Source of the DNA: Phlegmacium glaucopus
Taxonomy: Eukaryota; Basidiomycota; Agaricomycetes; Agaricales; Cortinariaceae
Assembly: GCA_015039465.1 (NCBI GenBank)
Contig: MU130011.1
Location: 6,912-70,911, forward strand
DNA: 64,000 bases
Direction of reading: 5' to 3'
In this document: in pieces, positions 12,366 to 22,181 of the stretch
Layout of the letters: every line of letters begins with the position of its first letter
How positions within the stretch are numbered: position 1 is the first letter of the stretch
Notes under the pieces: generated by a model
What the model was told of the DNA's origin: nothing
Seen by the model: only the letters and a program-made list of their open reading frames with translations
Databases searched by the model: none
Program-made: the position numbers and the translations under genes

Positions 12366-12690
12366 GCCTGAGTTGTTCCGCGGTTACAACCCCAACAAGG
12401 TCTTCAACCAAGAAGTTGAGCTCATACACGATCAACCCATTGAGGTGTCCGACTCCGAGGCGCAGAAGTTCAAACTCCAGTATGGTGACAAGTGCGATAT
12501 CTGGGCCGGCGAGAGTGGACAATGGTTCGCCAAGTTCAAGAAGGGTGCCTGCGTCTTCGTTCCCAAGACCTTCAAGTTCAGTCGCACAGTCGCTGGTCAA
12601 ATTCTGACTGGACATTACAGAATTCCCGACAACATCATCGCTCAAACCAACCACTCCACCCTTTGGGTATTGGTTTCCTCCGCTATCGAA
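12366..12690 (+). pseudogene. FAS2: second FAS2 ketoacyl-synthase-entry fragment
   Basis: This repeats the region just upstream: PELFRGYNPNKVFNQE, IEVSDSEAQKFKLQYGDKC, then FAKFKKGACVFVPKTFKFSR and TVAGQI. The frame is clean over about 100 residues and continues to IAQTNHSTLWVLVS before losing similarity. It is the best preserved of the three FAS2 KS-entry copies in the window. It lies downstream of the PPT-domain piece, an order that does not occur in a normal FAS2 gene, so it reflects duplication or rearrangement. Confidence 0.75.
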
Positions 12691-12840
12691 GCCCCTAAAC
12701 TTAACCTACCGCTACATAAAAATGATTATCTGTTTTCCTTTTTATTTGCTCGAAATGTCAAAGTGTCGAACATCCATTTTCCTGTAGAGTTGGATGACTT
12801 GCCAAGTCGTGTGCACGTGCAGGGCTTGCCTCAACGTTGA

Positions 12841-14536
12841 ACAATTCCTCTCCTTCCTCTTCCGGCATGGACTCCTTCCCTCCAAGCCCTGACTTTTTTG
12901 TGGAAAGCTCTGTGGTCCAGGAAAGAGAGGTTTATTTCTGTTTTTATTTTTGCTTCGAGGGTCCACATTGATGTATTTCTGAGCAGATTCCTTCGAGTCC
13001 ACTCGCCTCTTTCCCACATCGGTTGGACTATTCTTCTCATGATGCTTTCTTGAAGGCCATAAACCGATACCCGGCTCCTCCCAGCATATGTTTCTCTTAG
13101 ATTAAAAGGCCTACTTTTCCCTTATTTGACAGTTAGCCTGGTTGCGCAACTTGCAACCTAATCACAATGCCCTCCCCAACTCCAGCAACTCTCCCTCCTC
13201 CTACTCAGTCCCTTCCTGCCTCCCAACAGTTCAAGCCAAGCAAGGCACGCAAGTCTTTGCTTCTCCCCAGGCAGAAGGTATCTCAAGTGTTGTCCCCGCT
13301 GTATGCATACAAGAAAGCATTGAAAATTAGAATCAAGCGAGACAAAGCAACCCTACGTATCCTGGCGTTAACCCAACGTTACAAGGCTTACATGAAGATA
13401 GCCAGGAATAATTAGACTAGATATGCATTTCATGTAGACTTTTATTTTTAGAACATTGGGTTTTATTTGGCGCGACCCATAGAAGGAAGTCTCTTAACCT
13501 CTTAGTTACCTACCAAACTTCCTAAGCTTGCTGACGCACATCTATACTAATCTACTTCATACCATTCAGCTTCGATCCCTGGACCACCCGCAACACGAAA
13601 GGAAAGGGGGCCCAACGCGAACGCAAAGGGATGGACACACCATCCAGCTCTGCCCCCACCACCCAGAAGAGGGAGAACGGCACTGACTCTGTCGAGATTG
13701 ACTGACTGATGTATGAAATATAATGACGATTGTATGACTATTGTATGATTTTTGCATGACTGCCTAAATGACCGTTGAATGACCGTTGTACGACTGTCCA
13801 AGTGAAAAAGTCAGATAATTGAGTGCTTGGGAATGTCGGTAACCAAGGTGATTTCAAGTTGACTGCCCTTGCAAATTTGCTGACTAGCTGCACAACTTTT
13901 AATGACTTAAGCCCAGCAAATGCATGACTTTGACAACTTTGTATGACTAATGTAAAATGTGTCATTTTACTGAGTGTCACTCCCAACTAGTGCGACTGAT
14001 TAGATGGGAACATGATCCGGTTGTTCCCACCTTATTTGATCCATGTTGTCTTTTCCCCTGCTACGGCCAATAGCTACCTTAGCTAGCTTGGACTTCATAT
14101 GAATTTCCCTTCGCTTAGAAAGCTGCCAGGTATCCCACGTACGGGAGGTTCCGATATCAGCCATCACGGGCCTGTCATCACCTGTCATCACCATCACAAG
14201 CCTGTCCATCATTACTTGGCTGTCCCGCCGTGTAACCATCATCGTCACCGTTGTTGTCCACAACGAGCTCGTCTATCTACCTTAGTATTTATCCGTTCCT
14301 TTCGCTTTTTTGGCTGTAGAGAGATGTATTGGATGGGAATACAATTAAGTACTCTTCTGGATAGCCAAGTCAGCAGAGAGCATAAGAACCAATAGATTGT
14401 GTATACTATGTGACAGGAAAGGTAACTACACAAGAGGGGGCCTATTCATAGTCTTCGAGGTCAGTGTCAGAGAGAAACTCATTGCTGGGTGGCAGCTGAG
14501 TCTTTGCTTTCACCGTTGTGGCCTTCTTCCTCGTCA
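12841..14536. other. mostly noncoding, low-complexity stretches
   Basis: No known gene is recognised. From about 13690 to 13960 the sequence is rich in imperfect short repeats of the TGTATGACTA / ATGACCGTTG type. Near 14160-14220 there is a short CCTGTCATCA repeat. One small basic open frame is listed separately. Confidence 0.45.
13167..13415 (+). CDS. possible 82-aa basic hypothetical protein
   Basis: The frame opens with a Pro/Thr/Ser-rich segment and continues with a Lys/Arg-rich helical half containing KKALKIRIKRDK. It resembles no family I know and could be chance. It is listed because the stop at 13413 is preceded by a smooth, charged, non-repetitive sequence. Confidence 0.2.
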   Translation: MPSPTPATLPPPTQSLPASQQFKPSKARKSLLLPRQKVSQVLSPLYAYKKALKIRIKRDKATLRILALTQRYKAYMKIARNN

Positions 14537-16187
14537 CTACCTTCCCCTTCCCCTTCTTCTGCGTATCCACCTTCCTTCTCTTCGATGGTCCAGCCTCTGG
14601 CTCGTCTTCTTCTCTGTTGTTATCATCTTCATCAGCCTCCTAACACCCAGCTTCTTCTTTGGTCCCTTCGGCACACCCTTGTCAGATCGCTCTTTCCTCT
14701 TCTTCCTCACAACCTCCCCCATTGCCTCGCGTTTCTCCATATCTGCCTTATGCCGTGTCATTTCTCCCCTCGAAAGCCGCATCCAGAAACAAGCCCCACA
14801 TACAAGGGCATCGTGAAGGGTTTGGAGGTCATCAATGGTGTGGATCTTGTAAGGGCTTACCAAGTTGTGATAGGTCCAACCGACGAGCTTGACACCCAAC
14901 CTCAGGATGATCTGAGCGTCATAGTTTTGGTAGTTCATGGCTGCAGTTGCCACTTTTGATGCAGTTTCTAATGTGATGTCAGCAGACGTAAGGGTGAGAG
15001 GTGGCAAACACACTGAGGCCACCGTTAATCAGCTTGCTACACTGTTCTCGTAGGGACCCAAAAGAATCAGGTTTCCGAACTACATAGATATGAGAGAGGT
15101 CATATAACGCAGATTTGTCTGCTTACCTTTGGCCTTTGTGCATGCCCACTGCTCGAATAATCTTGCAATATCCCACATATTGCGGCTGAGGCTATCCTCC
15201 GTAAAGTTTGCAGCATTTGGAGAGCAGATCCAATTGGGTTCAAAGGTGTCTTCAAGGCTAGTCCTCGTAAAGAAACAGACAGCGGCGGCACCTGTGCGCT
15301 CAGAGAGCGAGGTGATCTGAGGTGGAGCAGGTTAAAATCACGAATAAAAGGAGGCTGTCTTACTCACCTCGTTATTCAGCTGCTCAATTTGACAGCGGTA
15401 GTCCTGTGCTGCCGACCTATTTGACGGTCGTGCTCCCAGTCTCTTTTGCTCCCGAGCAGAGAGAAGCTCGTCTCGTAGCTCCATCTCCTGTGCCTTTGAA
15501 AGGTCTTGAAGGTCTGGGTCATCCTTCACCAGCTGGCGAATCTCCTTGATGCGCAGACGATCACCAAGTTCACGACCTGAGTTTAAGAATGAGAGGAGTC
15601 TAGTATAACATGTAAATTCAAATACCTGCGTTCACCTCAATAGACTTCATGTGGATCTTCGTGTTCTCGAGGTTTACATCCCTTTTTGCCTTGTAATGCT
15701 TTGATGTGCCCTTGAGCTTCTCGAGGTACTCTGGTTTGAGGTTGTACTTCTTGGCGAGTTCCTCCTGCTCCTGGGAATGCCGTTGAAGAAGAGCGTCAAA
15801 GTCCTCAATGAGCCACTTATGTTCTTCCTGCTCAACTTTTCGGCGCAGCTGCTGGGAAGCTTTCTGAGCATCTGAAAGCTTTGAGAGCTTCCTAGATGGC
15901 TGAATAAATGAGCCGGGATTACGCTCAGCATGGGTAGAAAGACCTGGGTGGTAACTGTTTGCTTCAGGCACCAGCAATTCAGGAACCGAAGAACTACTTA
16001 ATGTTGGGGTAGGGTTTGGGAAAGTCGACAGTGGTGGAGACGGCAATTCAATGGGTATGAGGATTAGCACTGTGGTAGGCACGTCAGGTTGGGCCAGAGG
16101 AGATGATATTGTAGACACAGGAGAGGGGAGTGGTGCCGTGGTTGTAGGCACATCGGCAGGTTCAAGTTGGACCAGAGGAGATGACAT
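14537..16187 (-). CDS. uncharacterised five-exon protein, 485 aa
   Basis: Five exons on the minus strand (16187-15626, 15576-15368, 15316-15127, 15079-15014, 14967-14537) have canonical GT-AG borders and sum to 1458 nt, an exact multiple of three with no internal stop. The N-terminal 90 residues are Ser/Pro/Thr-rich. A charged coiled-coil-like segment follows (QEQEELAKKYNLKPEYLEKL), then a globular part with LSERTGAAAV, WDIARLFEQWACTKAK and MNYQNYDAQIILRLGVKLVG, and a Lys/Arg-rich tail (RKKRKERSDKG) that could act as a nuclear signal. From memory this belongs to a gene family repeated in many Agaricomycete genomes, often near transposons, but without an assigned function. The exact start is a guess: the first ATG of the open exon. 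Confidence 0.65.
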
Positions 16188-16627
16188 TATAGACGCAGAA
16201 GAGGGGAGAGCAAGCCTGTCGACACGACTTGGCTAGATATTTTTGTACGTTGATGACTGCATGTGGGCTTGTTGTTGCCTGCTTGGTTGTTGATGATCGA
16301 TGAACTCGATCATTGTCTTCGCTTCCCTCCATAACTCCTGTTCCTTATAATGCATGGTAAGTAATTCACCTTACATGATGTTTGGGTACTCGCTAACTTC
16401 TAGTGGGAGTCAGATAACCCCAAGTGTCGCTTTCAAACACCTGGGGATGGAGCACCATGACAGACATCTCAGAGGGATGGTGCTGCCGGTGAGTGCGGCT
16501 TATTCTATGTAATCTACTACTTACAGAAAACCTTTTAGACAACCCTATTGTTGATGTTTGTTTGCAAGTCCAGGTCTCCTCTGCCAGCGAAGGTGCGTGC
16601 TCATTCCCAGATTACCTTATTTGAATG
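16188..16627. other. no gene recognised
   Basis: It may contain broken 5' exons of the RNase H1-N gene, because short coding-like pieces occur around 16400-16460. I cannot assemble them into a convincing exon. Confidence 0.3.
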
Positions 16628-16691
16628 CATCAGGAAAAATGATTTTGGCCCTAGGTAGCCTTGGGTAATTTGTTAGTATCACATCACTACT

Positions 16692-16741
16692 CAGGACATC
16701 CCAGGACACCCCAGGACACCCCAGGACACCTCAGGACATCC
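16692..16741 (+). repeat. 10-bp tandem repeat, CAGGACACCC type
   Basis: There are five consecutive, slightly varied copies of a 10-bp unit just inside the left end of the candidate element. Confidence 0.85.
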
Positions 16742-16831
16742 TAGAGCAGCACAGGTAAAATTTTGAGTGTCACCCATTTTCTCAGGACACCTTTAGTGTA
16801 TCCTGGTGCATTGACCATCTGGACCAAATCA

Positions 16832-17232
16832 CTGTACTTTACAGTCCCCCACATACTCCGCCGGACTCCAGTGGACTCCACATAATCCACCAGACTCCAC
16901 CCGGACTCCAGTGGAGTCCAGTATGTCACATCCTGTCACATACTGGACTCCAGTGGAGTCCAGGTGGAGTCTGGTGGACTCTGCTGGAGTCCACTGGAGT
17001 CCGGTGGAGTCCATTGGCATCTGGTGGAGTCCAGCAGAGTCCATTGGAGTCCATTGGAGTCCAGTGGAGTCTGGCAGAGTCTGGCAGAGTCTGGTGGAGT
17101 CTGATGGAGTCTGATGGAGTCTGGCAGAGTCTGGCAGAGTCTGGCAGAGTCTGGCAGAGTCTGGCAGACTCTATTTCATTTATGCTGGAATACCATCAAA
17201 AATTGCAGTACTTTACTGTCCCCACAAGATCT
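16832..17232 (+). repeat. 401-bp GGAGTC-rich block, copy 1
   Basis: The block begins CTGTACTTTACAGTCCCCC and ends CCCCACAAGATCT. It has the same length as 20056-20456, and the translations in three different frames agree between the two copies, so they are essentially identical. The interior is dominated by GGAGTCCA and GAGTCTGGCA units of about 10 bp. In copy 2 the left end is the true terminus of an inserted element; here no flanking duplication is visible. Confidence 0.9.
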
Positions 17233-17397
17233 AGTATATTTATGTATCACTATTTTATTATTATTTTATTACTAGTACTATATATGATGTTTAGAATAAT
17301 TGAATATAATTTTATTGTTATTATTATTATTCTGTTGTGTGAGACCACTCAAATATCTGGTTTATATATGTTTTCTAGCATCAGATCCAAAGGGACT

Positions 17398-17531
17398 CAG
17401 GTTGCCTCAGGATGCTCTCAGGTTGCCTCAGGTTGCCTCAGGACGCTCTCAGGTTGCCTCAGGACGCTCTCAGGTTGCCTCAGGACGCTCTCAGGTTGCC
17501 TCAGGACGCTCTCAGGTTGCCTCAGGTTGCC
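17398..17531 (+). repeat. 21-bp tandem repeat CAGGTTGCCTCAGGACGCTCT
   Basis: About six copies of a 21-bp unit occur, one or two shortened to CAGGTTGCCT. Because 21 is a multiple of three, it gives an open frame with a seven-residue repeat, which is a by-product and not evidence of a protein. Confidence 0.85.
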
Positions 17532-17739
17532 CCAGGACAGCCTAAGACTTTTCATACATAGGTAACTTGCACCCCAGGGCGACCTCTTGACCTGAGCCCC
17601 CTGAGCTGCCTGGGGCACCCCAGGACATTTCAGGACGGCCTAGGGCACAAGTCATTTTTCCTGATGTGCCCCTTTCTTTCTTTGGCTTTGCCAACCAGCG
17701 CCTGATCAATCATTACAGAGCCTCTCTGCATTATGCGCC

Positions 17740-18573
17740 TCTCCTCTTCAGGCCTACAACAAAGAGGGCCGGCAAGAAGAGGCGGAAGTTGATGCTAACC
17801 CCCTCCCTGCAAGTCCTCCTGACCGTGATTTGCGTCAACCTCGCTTTTCAAGGGGGAAGGTCGCATATGTGATATTTGGAGATCAGACTACGGGGATATA
17901 CTATAACTGGTATGTTTTTTTACCTCTTGTTGAGTACATATGAGACTTTCATTACATCTAGGAATTCTTGTGAGTACAAGCTGAATAGCTACTCTCACAT
18001 TGGTGATTGGAAGCCACGTTATTATGGCTATGCAACCTATGATGAAGCCACGGTTGCTTGGGCGTTTTATCTGGAAACTCGCATTGTACCACATTCTCCC
18101 TCTGATGGTGGTGTTTCCACCACCCCAGTTCCCCTGGCACAGCCTATGACTCCACAACGCAGCTGCCACCCATTTTCATATCCATCACCTTCGTTGAGGA
18201 ACTTGCCCACCCCTGCTGAACATGGTTCTCCAAGTCAGGCAAGTTCAGTGGCATCATCACAAGCCCGTAGTAGGATAACCTCACCCCCGCCACCACTGTA
18301 CTCGCAACTGGCCCCGCTTTCACAATCTTATACCCTTCCCATACATCAAACTGCATTCTTTGTTGTTATCGTTGGCTACAATCCTGGTGTATTTGCGTCA
18401 CAGTAAGTCATCTCAATATATATTTATTTTTAACTGAGTTTTTGTCTAGCCACCTTGCTCTGCGTGCGATTGATAGCCTCAGCAATGAACCCATTCTGGA
18501 AGCTGCAAGCCGTCATGAAGCTAACCAGATGTTTGTCGATGCGTTTATGACTGATTGTGTCCAACGTCTGTAG
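17740..18573 (+). CDS. RNase H1 N-terminal (viroplasmin-like) domain protein
   Basis: Three exons read in phase: one ending at 17903 with KVAYVIFGDQTTGIYYNW, a second from about 17962 to 18402, and a last one (from about 18450) ending at TAG 18571-18573. Across the first splice the fold-defining pattern continues with CEYKLNSYSH, YYGYATYDEATVAWAFYL. This is the small nucleic-acid-binding domain found at the N-terminus of eukaryotic RNase H1. No RNase H catalytic domain follows; the rest is Pro/Ser-rich and ends with a short helical tail (EASRHEANQMF region). The 5' end is uncertain: an intron acceptor (CTCTTCAG) lies near 17750, and the candidate inverted-repeat element ends just upstream at 17666, so original 5' exons may have been displaced. 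Confidence 0.6.
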
Positions 18574-18982
18574 ATCTTATGCTTTCCTGTAGCCTTGCTT
18601 CGAGTTCCTCACTTGTATATTGTATGTCTTTTGTCATCTCTCCTGTATATACCCGCTCTCTTCAAACCTTAGCATCGGCTTATATACCATACACACCCAC
18701 TAGCTATTTGTTGTTTGTTGAGAAATAAATTACAGATGTTCATCTTAACCATCAGGAAAAACCTCAATTGCTGATTTGTGGCAATAAGTTTGGATCAGCC
18801 TCGGTAAGTGGGAGGGAAGCTGATTTTGACTGACCTACTGAAATAAGCTGGAGTCAGTGATACATCAGCCAACGGTCAGCAGGCTGGTCACTTATTAGAT
18901 ACTTATTCTTGTTCATCATTTACTGATCCTTTGCACATCCAACTGCACATAGAAATATGGGAAATTGGTCCAAAAAGACTAT
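18574..18982. other. 3' flank with repeat, no gene
   Basis: It contains polyadenylation-type AT-rich sequence (AATAAA near 18724) for the upstream gene, followed by the CATCAGGAAAAACC repeat. Confidence 0.5.
18748..18900 (+). repeat. repeat starting CCATCAGGAAAAACC
   Basis: It begins CCATCAGGAAAAACC followed by TTGCTGAT, and continues with many GCTGAT/TCAGC and AATAAG words. The reverse complement of about 28900-29126 begins the same way and has the same word composition, so both are probably copies of one small dispersed element. Boundaries on the inner side are vague. Confidence 0.5.
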
Positions 18983-20055
18983 TTAAGAAATATGCGAGTA
19001 CACAAATCTATCCGAGAATGAGTTTACATAAAAAGATACAGCACTTTCAAGGACGTTGCTCGATGACCATGACACAGGTGCTTGCGGACCAAATTTTGGG
19101 AAGAGGTGGATGCTTGAGAGAATGAGTGAAACAGGAATGATGCTTACACGGCGCTCTCCCCGAGCCATCAAGCGCGAAACCTTGAATAAGTTGGAATTTC
19201 GATCCTTCTGAGCTCGAGAAAATGGGGTAAACCACTCGACATAAGCCAAGTGTTTATGCGAGAAAGTACCGGCTGGAAACCAAAGGTCAAGAGTGTGAGG
19301 TGGTAACAAAAAAATGCATCGGACTTGTCCAATACATAGACCTGATATTAATATTTAGTTGGGGTTTAAGTCAAAGGACAGAACATGTCCGAGTCAGTGA
19401 GAAACATACCTTTCAAACCAGAGTTACCATGGGGGTCACCGTCCTTAACCTGAATGATAGCAGTATCAAATCGGCCAGGAACGACATTCCTATACTTGTC
19501 GAAATGTACCGGATCAACATGTATTGAGTCAACCACAAGTTCATCCAGAGGATTCAGGCTGTATACGTCATAGCTGACAAATTTTAGACGGTGAAAGACT
19601 GAAACCTTGGAGAAAGGAATGTGAATTGATTTGGAGGCGATTTCAACTTGAGCTTTTGAGTACTCTGGATGCTGATACTGAGTAATAAACCGTGATAGAG
19701 CGGGAATAAATTGGGTAGCGCCGTACTTGGTACAAACAACCTCAATAGGTATGCCTTGATGAGTTGGGTGCTTTGTCATCTGCAGTCGGCGCTTGGGAAT
19801 TAGAGAGGGAATGGGTTTCTGAACATGGAGTGGTGTGTTGAAGGATGTGTCTAGGCACCGGCGAAGGTACTTCTCGTGTTGCATCATGCGTTCCTTCCGG
19901 TCAAGCCAGAGCGTCATTTGTGGGAACTCATCCTTGAAGTTTGTCGAAGAATAAGCATCCTTCGCAAGATCAATGTGAAGTCGCTCAGTAAACTCTGTAT
20001 TGAAATTGTCTGCCGAGCCATAGAGTAGAATAAATTCATAGTAATGACCAGCATT

Positions 20056-20456
20056 CTGTACTTTACAGTCCCCCACATACTCCGCCGGACTCCAGTGGAC
20101 TCCACATAATCCACCAGACTCCACCCGGACTCCAGTGGAGTCCAGTATGTCACATCCTGTCACATACTGGACTCCAGTGGAGTCCAGGTGGAGTCTGGTG
20201 GACTCTGCTGGAGTCCACTGGAGTCCGGTGGAGTCCATTGGCATCTGGTGGAGTCCAGCAGAGTCCATTGGAGTCCATTGGAGTCCAGTGGAGTCTGGCA
20301 GAGTCTGGCAGAGTCTGGTGGAGTCTGATGGAGTCTGATGGAGTCTGGCAGAGTCTGGCAGAGTCTGGCAGAGTCTGGCAGAGTCTGGCAGACTCTATTT
20401 CATTTATGCTGGAATACCATCAAAAATTGCAGTACTTTACTGTCCCCACAAGATCT
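20056..20456 (+). repeat. 401-bp GGAGTC-rich block, copy 2
   Basis: It is the left 401 bp of the hAT-like element and essentially identical to 16832-17232. Its left end coincides with the insertion border, so that end is a genuine transposon terminus. Confidence 0.9.
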
Positions 20457-20769
20457 GATCAGATCTGATCAGAGTCTAATTAATTGGACACTAATTTCTA
20501 AGTAGAACTTCTATACTGTGAATTTTCTTGGATACAAAAAATTCAATATTATTTATTTCATTAATATAATAACTCAGTAAAATATCAAAACAAATACCCC
20601 TGTGAGAGGGGTTGCTGGTGTTATTTTTGTGGCCTATAAAAAATAAAAAGTAAAAAGTAAAAAGTAAAAAAATAAATAGAAAACCCGTAAGGGGTTTTCT
20701 CGTCGTCGTAGCAAAAAATGAGGGAGGGAGGTAGCCGCTGGTCTCTTTTTTACGCGTCTGGGTATCGTT

Positions 20770-21290
20770 GAACGTATGTGGGTGTCGTCATACGCGTTGT
20801 CATACGCGTCTGGGGGCCTTTGTATGTGTCCGGGTGTCGTCGTACACGTCTACACGTGTATGGGTGACGTCGTACGCGTCTGGGTGCCGTCGTACACGTC
20901 TGCACGTGTGTGGGTGACGTTGTACGCGTCCGGGTGCCGTCGTACATGTCTGCACGTGTGTGGGTAATGTCGTACGCGTCCGGGTGTCGTCGTACACGTC
21001 TGCACGTGTATGGGTGACGTTGTACGCGTCCGGGGGGTCTTTGTACACATCTGGGTGTCGCTGGACGTGTATGGGTCGTAGCTGGGGGGTCTTCGTACGC
21101 GTCTGGTGTCGTCATACGCGCCTGGGTGCCGTTGGACATGTCTGGGTATCGTCGTACGCGTCCGGATGTCGTCCTATGGGTCCGGGTGTCGTTGCACACG
21201 TGTGGGTGGAGCTGGACACGTCTGGGTGACGTCGTATGTGGGTGGGTGTTGTATGCGTGTGGGTGTCGTGGTACGCGTTGTTGGTTGTTG
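20770..21290 (+). repeat. minisatellite with 50-bp period, rich in ACGT/CACGTG
   Basis: Three consecutive 50-bp units are clear around 20878-21027 (each with GCGTCYGGGTG, TCGTCGTACA, GTCTGCACGTGT and TGGGTRAYGT). More degenerate 15-20-bp sub-units of the form GTACGCGTCYGGGTGTCGTC lie on both sides. All six frames stay open over long stretches because of the repeat, so the apparent proteins here are artefacts. Confidence 0.85.
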
Positions 21291-21557
21291 GTTATCGTTG
21301 TTATTCGTTGTCTATGACCTATTATAATATGTTAGTAATGGATTAGAATAGAATAAAATAAAAATACCCCCCGGTGAGGGGGGGTTACCGTTGCTACGTG
21401 GCAGTCGTCGTCGTCGTCGTGCACCCGTCGTTGTACTGCCGTCGTTGTGCTGCCGTCGTCGTTGTGCTGCAGCCGTCGTTTGTGTATTCGTTGCTGTTGT
21501 TGTGTAATGGGTATTAGTATATATTAAAGGTCTACAATGACCGACTTACCTTTTTAT

Positions 21558-21590
21558 GACCACAGACGATGCGCAGCATCGTCTGTGGTC
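21558..21590. repeat. perfect 15-bp inverted repeat with 3-base loop
   Basis: The arms GACCACAGACGATGC and GCATCGTCTGTGGTC flank the loop GCA. It lies inside the hAT-like element in unique sequence and could form a stable hairpin. Confidence 0.9.
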
Positions 21591-21829
21591 GTCGTTACTG
21601 CCGTGTGATGGTGTGGGAAACAGAGGAAGAATTCAACAAACAAGTGACGACCACATCACATGTGGTCACGTGATCACACCCTGCAGACTGAACAAAATAC
21701 ATGATTTTGATAGCAACACGAAATTGCTATCAAATGTTTGTATATTATAAGATTTATTTTCTTGAAATTTCAATTCTGGTCAGAACTCATCAGATTTCAC
21801 TCGGAAAAATGAGTGGTCAGATTCTGATC

Positions 21830-22181
21830 AGATAGCAGACTCTGCTGGACTCTGGCAGACTCTGCTGGACTCTGGCAGACTCTGCTGGACTCTGCTGCAG
21901 TCCAGTAGAGTTGCTGGAGTCCAGCAGAGTCCAGCAGAGTCCAGCAGAGTCCACTGGACAAGTCTGGTGGACTTCACCAGATTAAGTCTGGTAAGAGTCC
22001 ACCAGAGTCTGGAGACTCTGGTGGACTCTTACGGACTGGACTGGACTCCAGCTGGACTGGACTGGCAAATTTGGCCCATGTCACACTACAACAGTCCAGA
22101 ACTTGAGTCCAGTGGAGTCCACTGGACTCTGGTAAAGTCCACCGGATTCCGGCGGAGTATGTGGGGGAGTGTACAGTCCTC
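21830..22181. repeat. right subterminal repeat region of the hAT-like element
   Basis: It is dense in GACTCTGCTG, GAGTCCAGCA and GTCCACTGGA words, which are mostly inverted relative to those at the left end. It ends with the inverted repeat before the right CCAGCATT duplication. Confidence 0.75.

Larger units (their letters stand above)
16628..17666. mobile_element. candidate inverted-repeat element with CATCAGGAAAAATGA ends
   Basis: The left end (from 16628) reads CATCAGGAAAAATGA and, after six differing bases, CCCTAGG. The right end (up to 17666) is its inverted counterpart with the same spacing. The interior is almost entirely tandem and dispersed short repeats plus a 401-bp block shared with another element, and it has no transposase gene. 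It is therefore probably a non-autonomous DNA transposon. I cannot define a target duplication with confidence. Confidence 0.55.
20056..22181. mobile_element. 2126-bp non-autonomous hAT-like element inside the Plavaka gene
   Basis: The insert is flanked by exact 8-bp direct repeats CCAGCATT at 20048-20055 and 22182-22189. Removing the insert and one repeat rejoins the Plavaka frame perfectly (PKLHNAG-HYYEF). Its ends are partly matched inverted repeats sharing the inner 20 bases CCCCCACATACTCCGCCGGA. Both subterminal regions (20090-20400 and 21830-22160) are packed with GGAGTCCA/GACTCTGG words, as expected for transposase-binding subterminal repeats. No transposase frame is present. An 8-bp duplication is the hallmark of hAT elements, so I infer a hAT-mobilised, non-autonomous element. 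Direct repeat length alone does not exclude other 8-bp families. Confidence 0.8.

Noticed and set aside
1..12840. Helitron as the carrier of gene fragments
   Set aside because: I could not find a CTRR end with a hairpin or a Rep/helicase frame; kept only as one hypothesis.
17014..17565. 183-codon frame through the 401-bp block and 21-bp repeat
   Set aside because: Entirely repeat-encoded (ESGRVWQSL and RTLSGCL units); no evidence of translation.
20750..21330. Long open frames on both strands across the minisatellite
   Set aside because: They arise from a 50-bp repeat without stop codons in any phase; composition is Thr/Arg/Pro/Val repeats with no domain.
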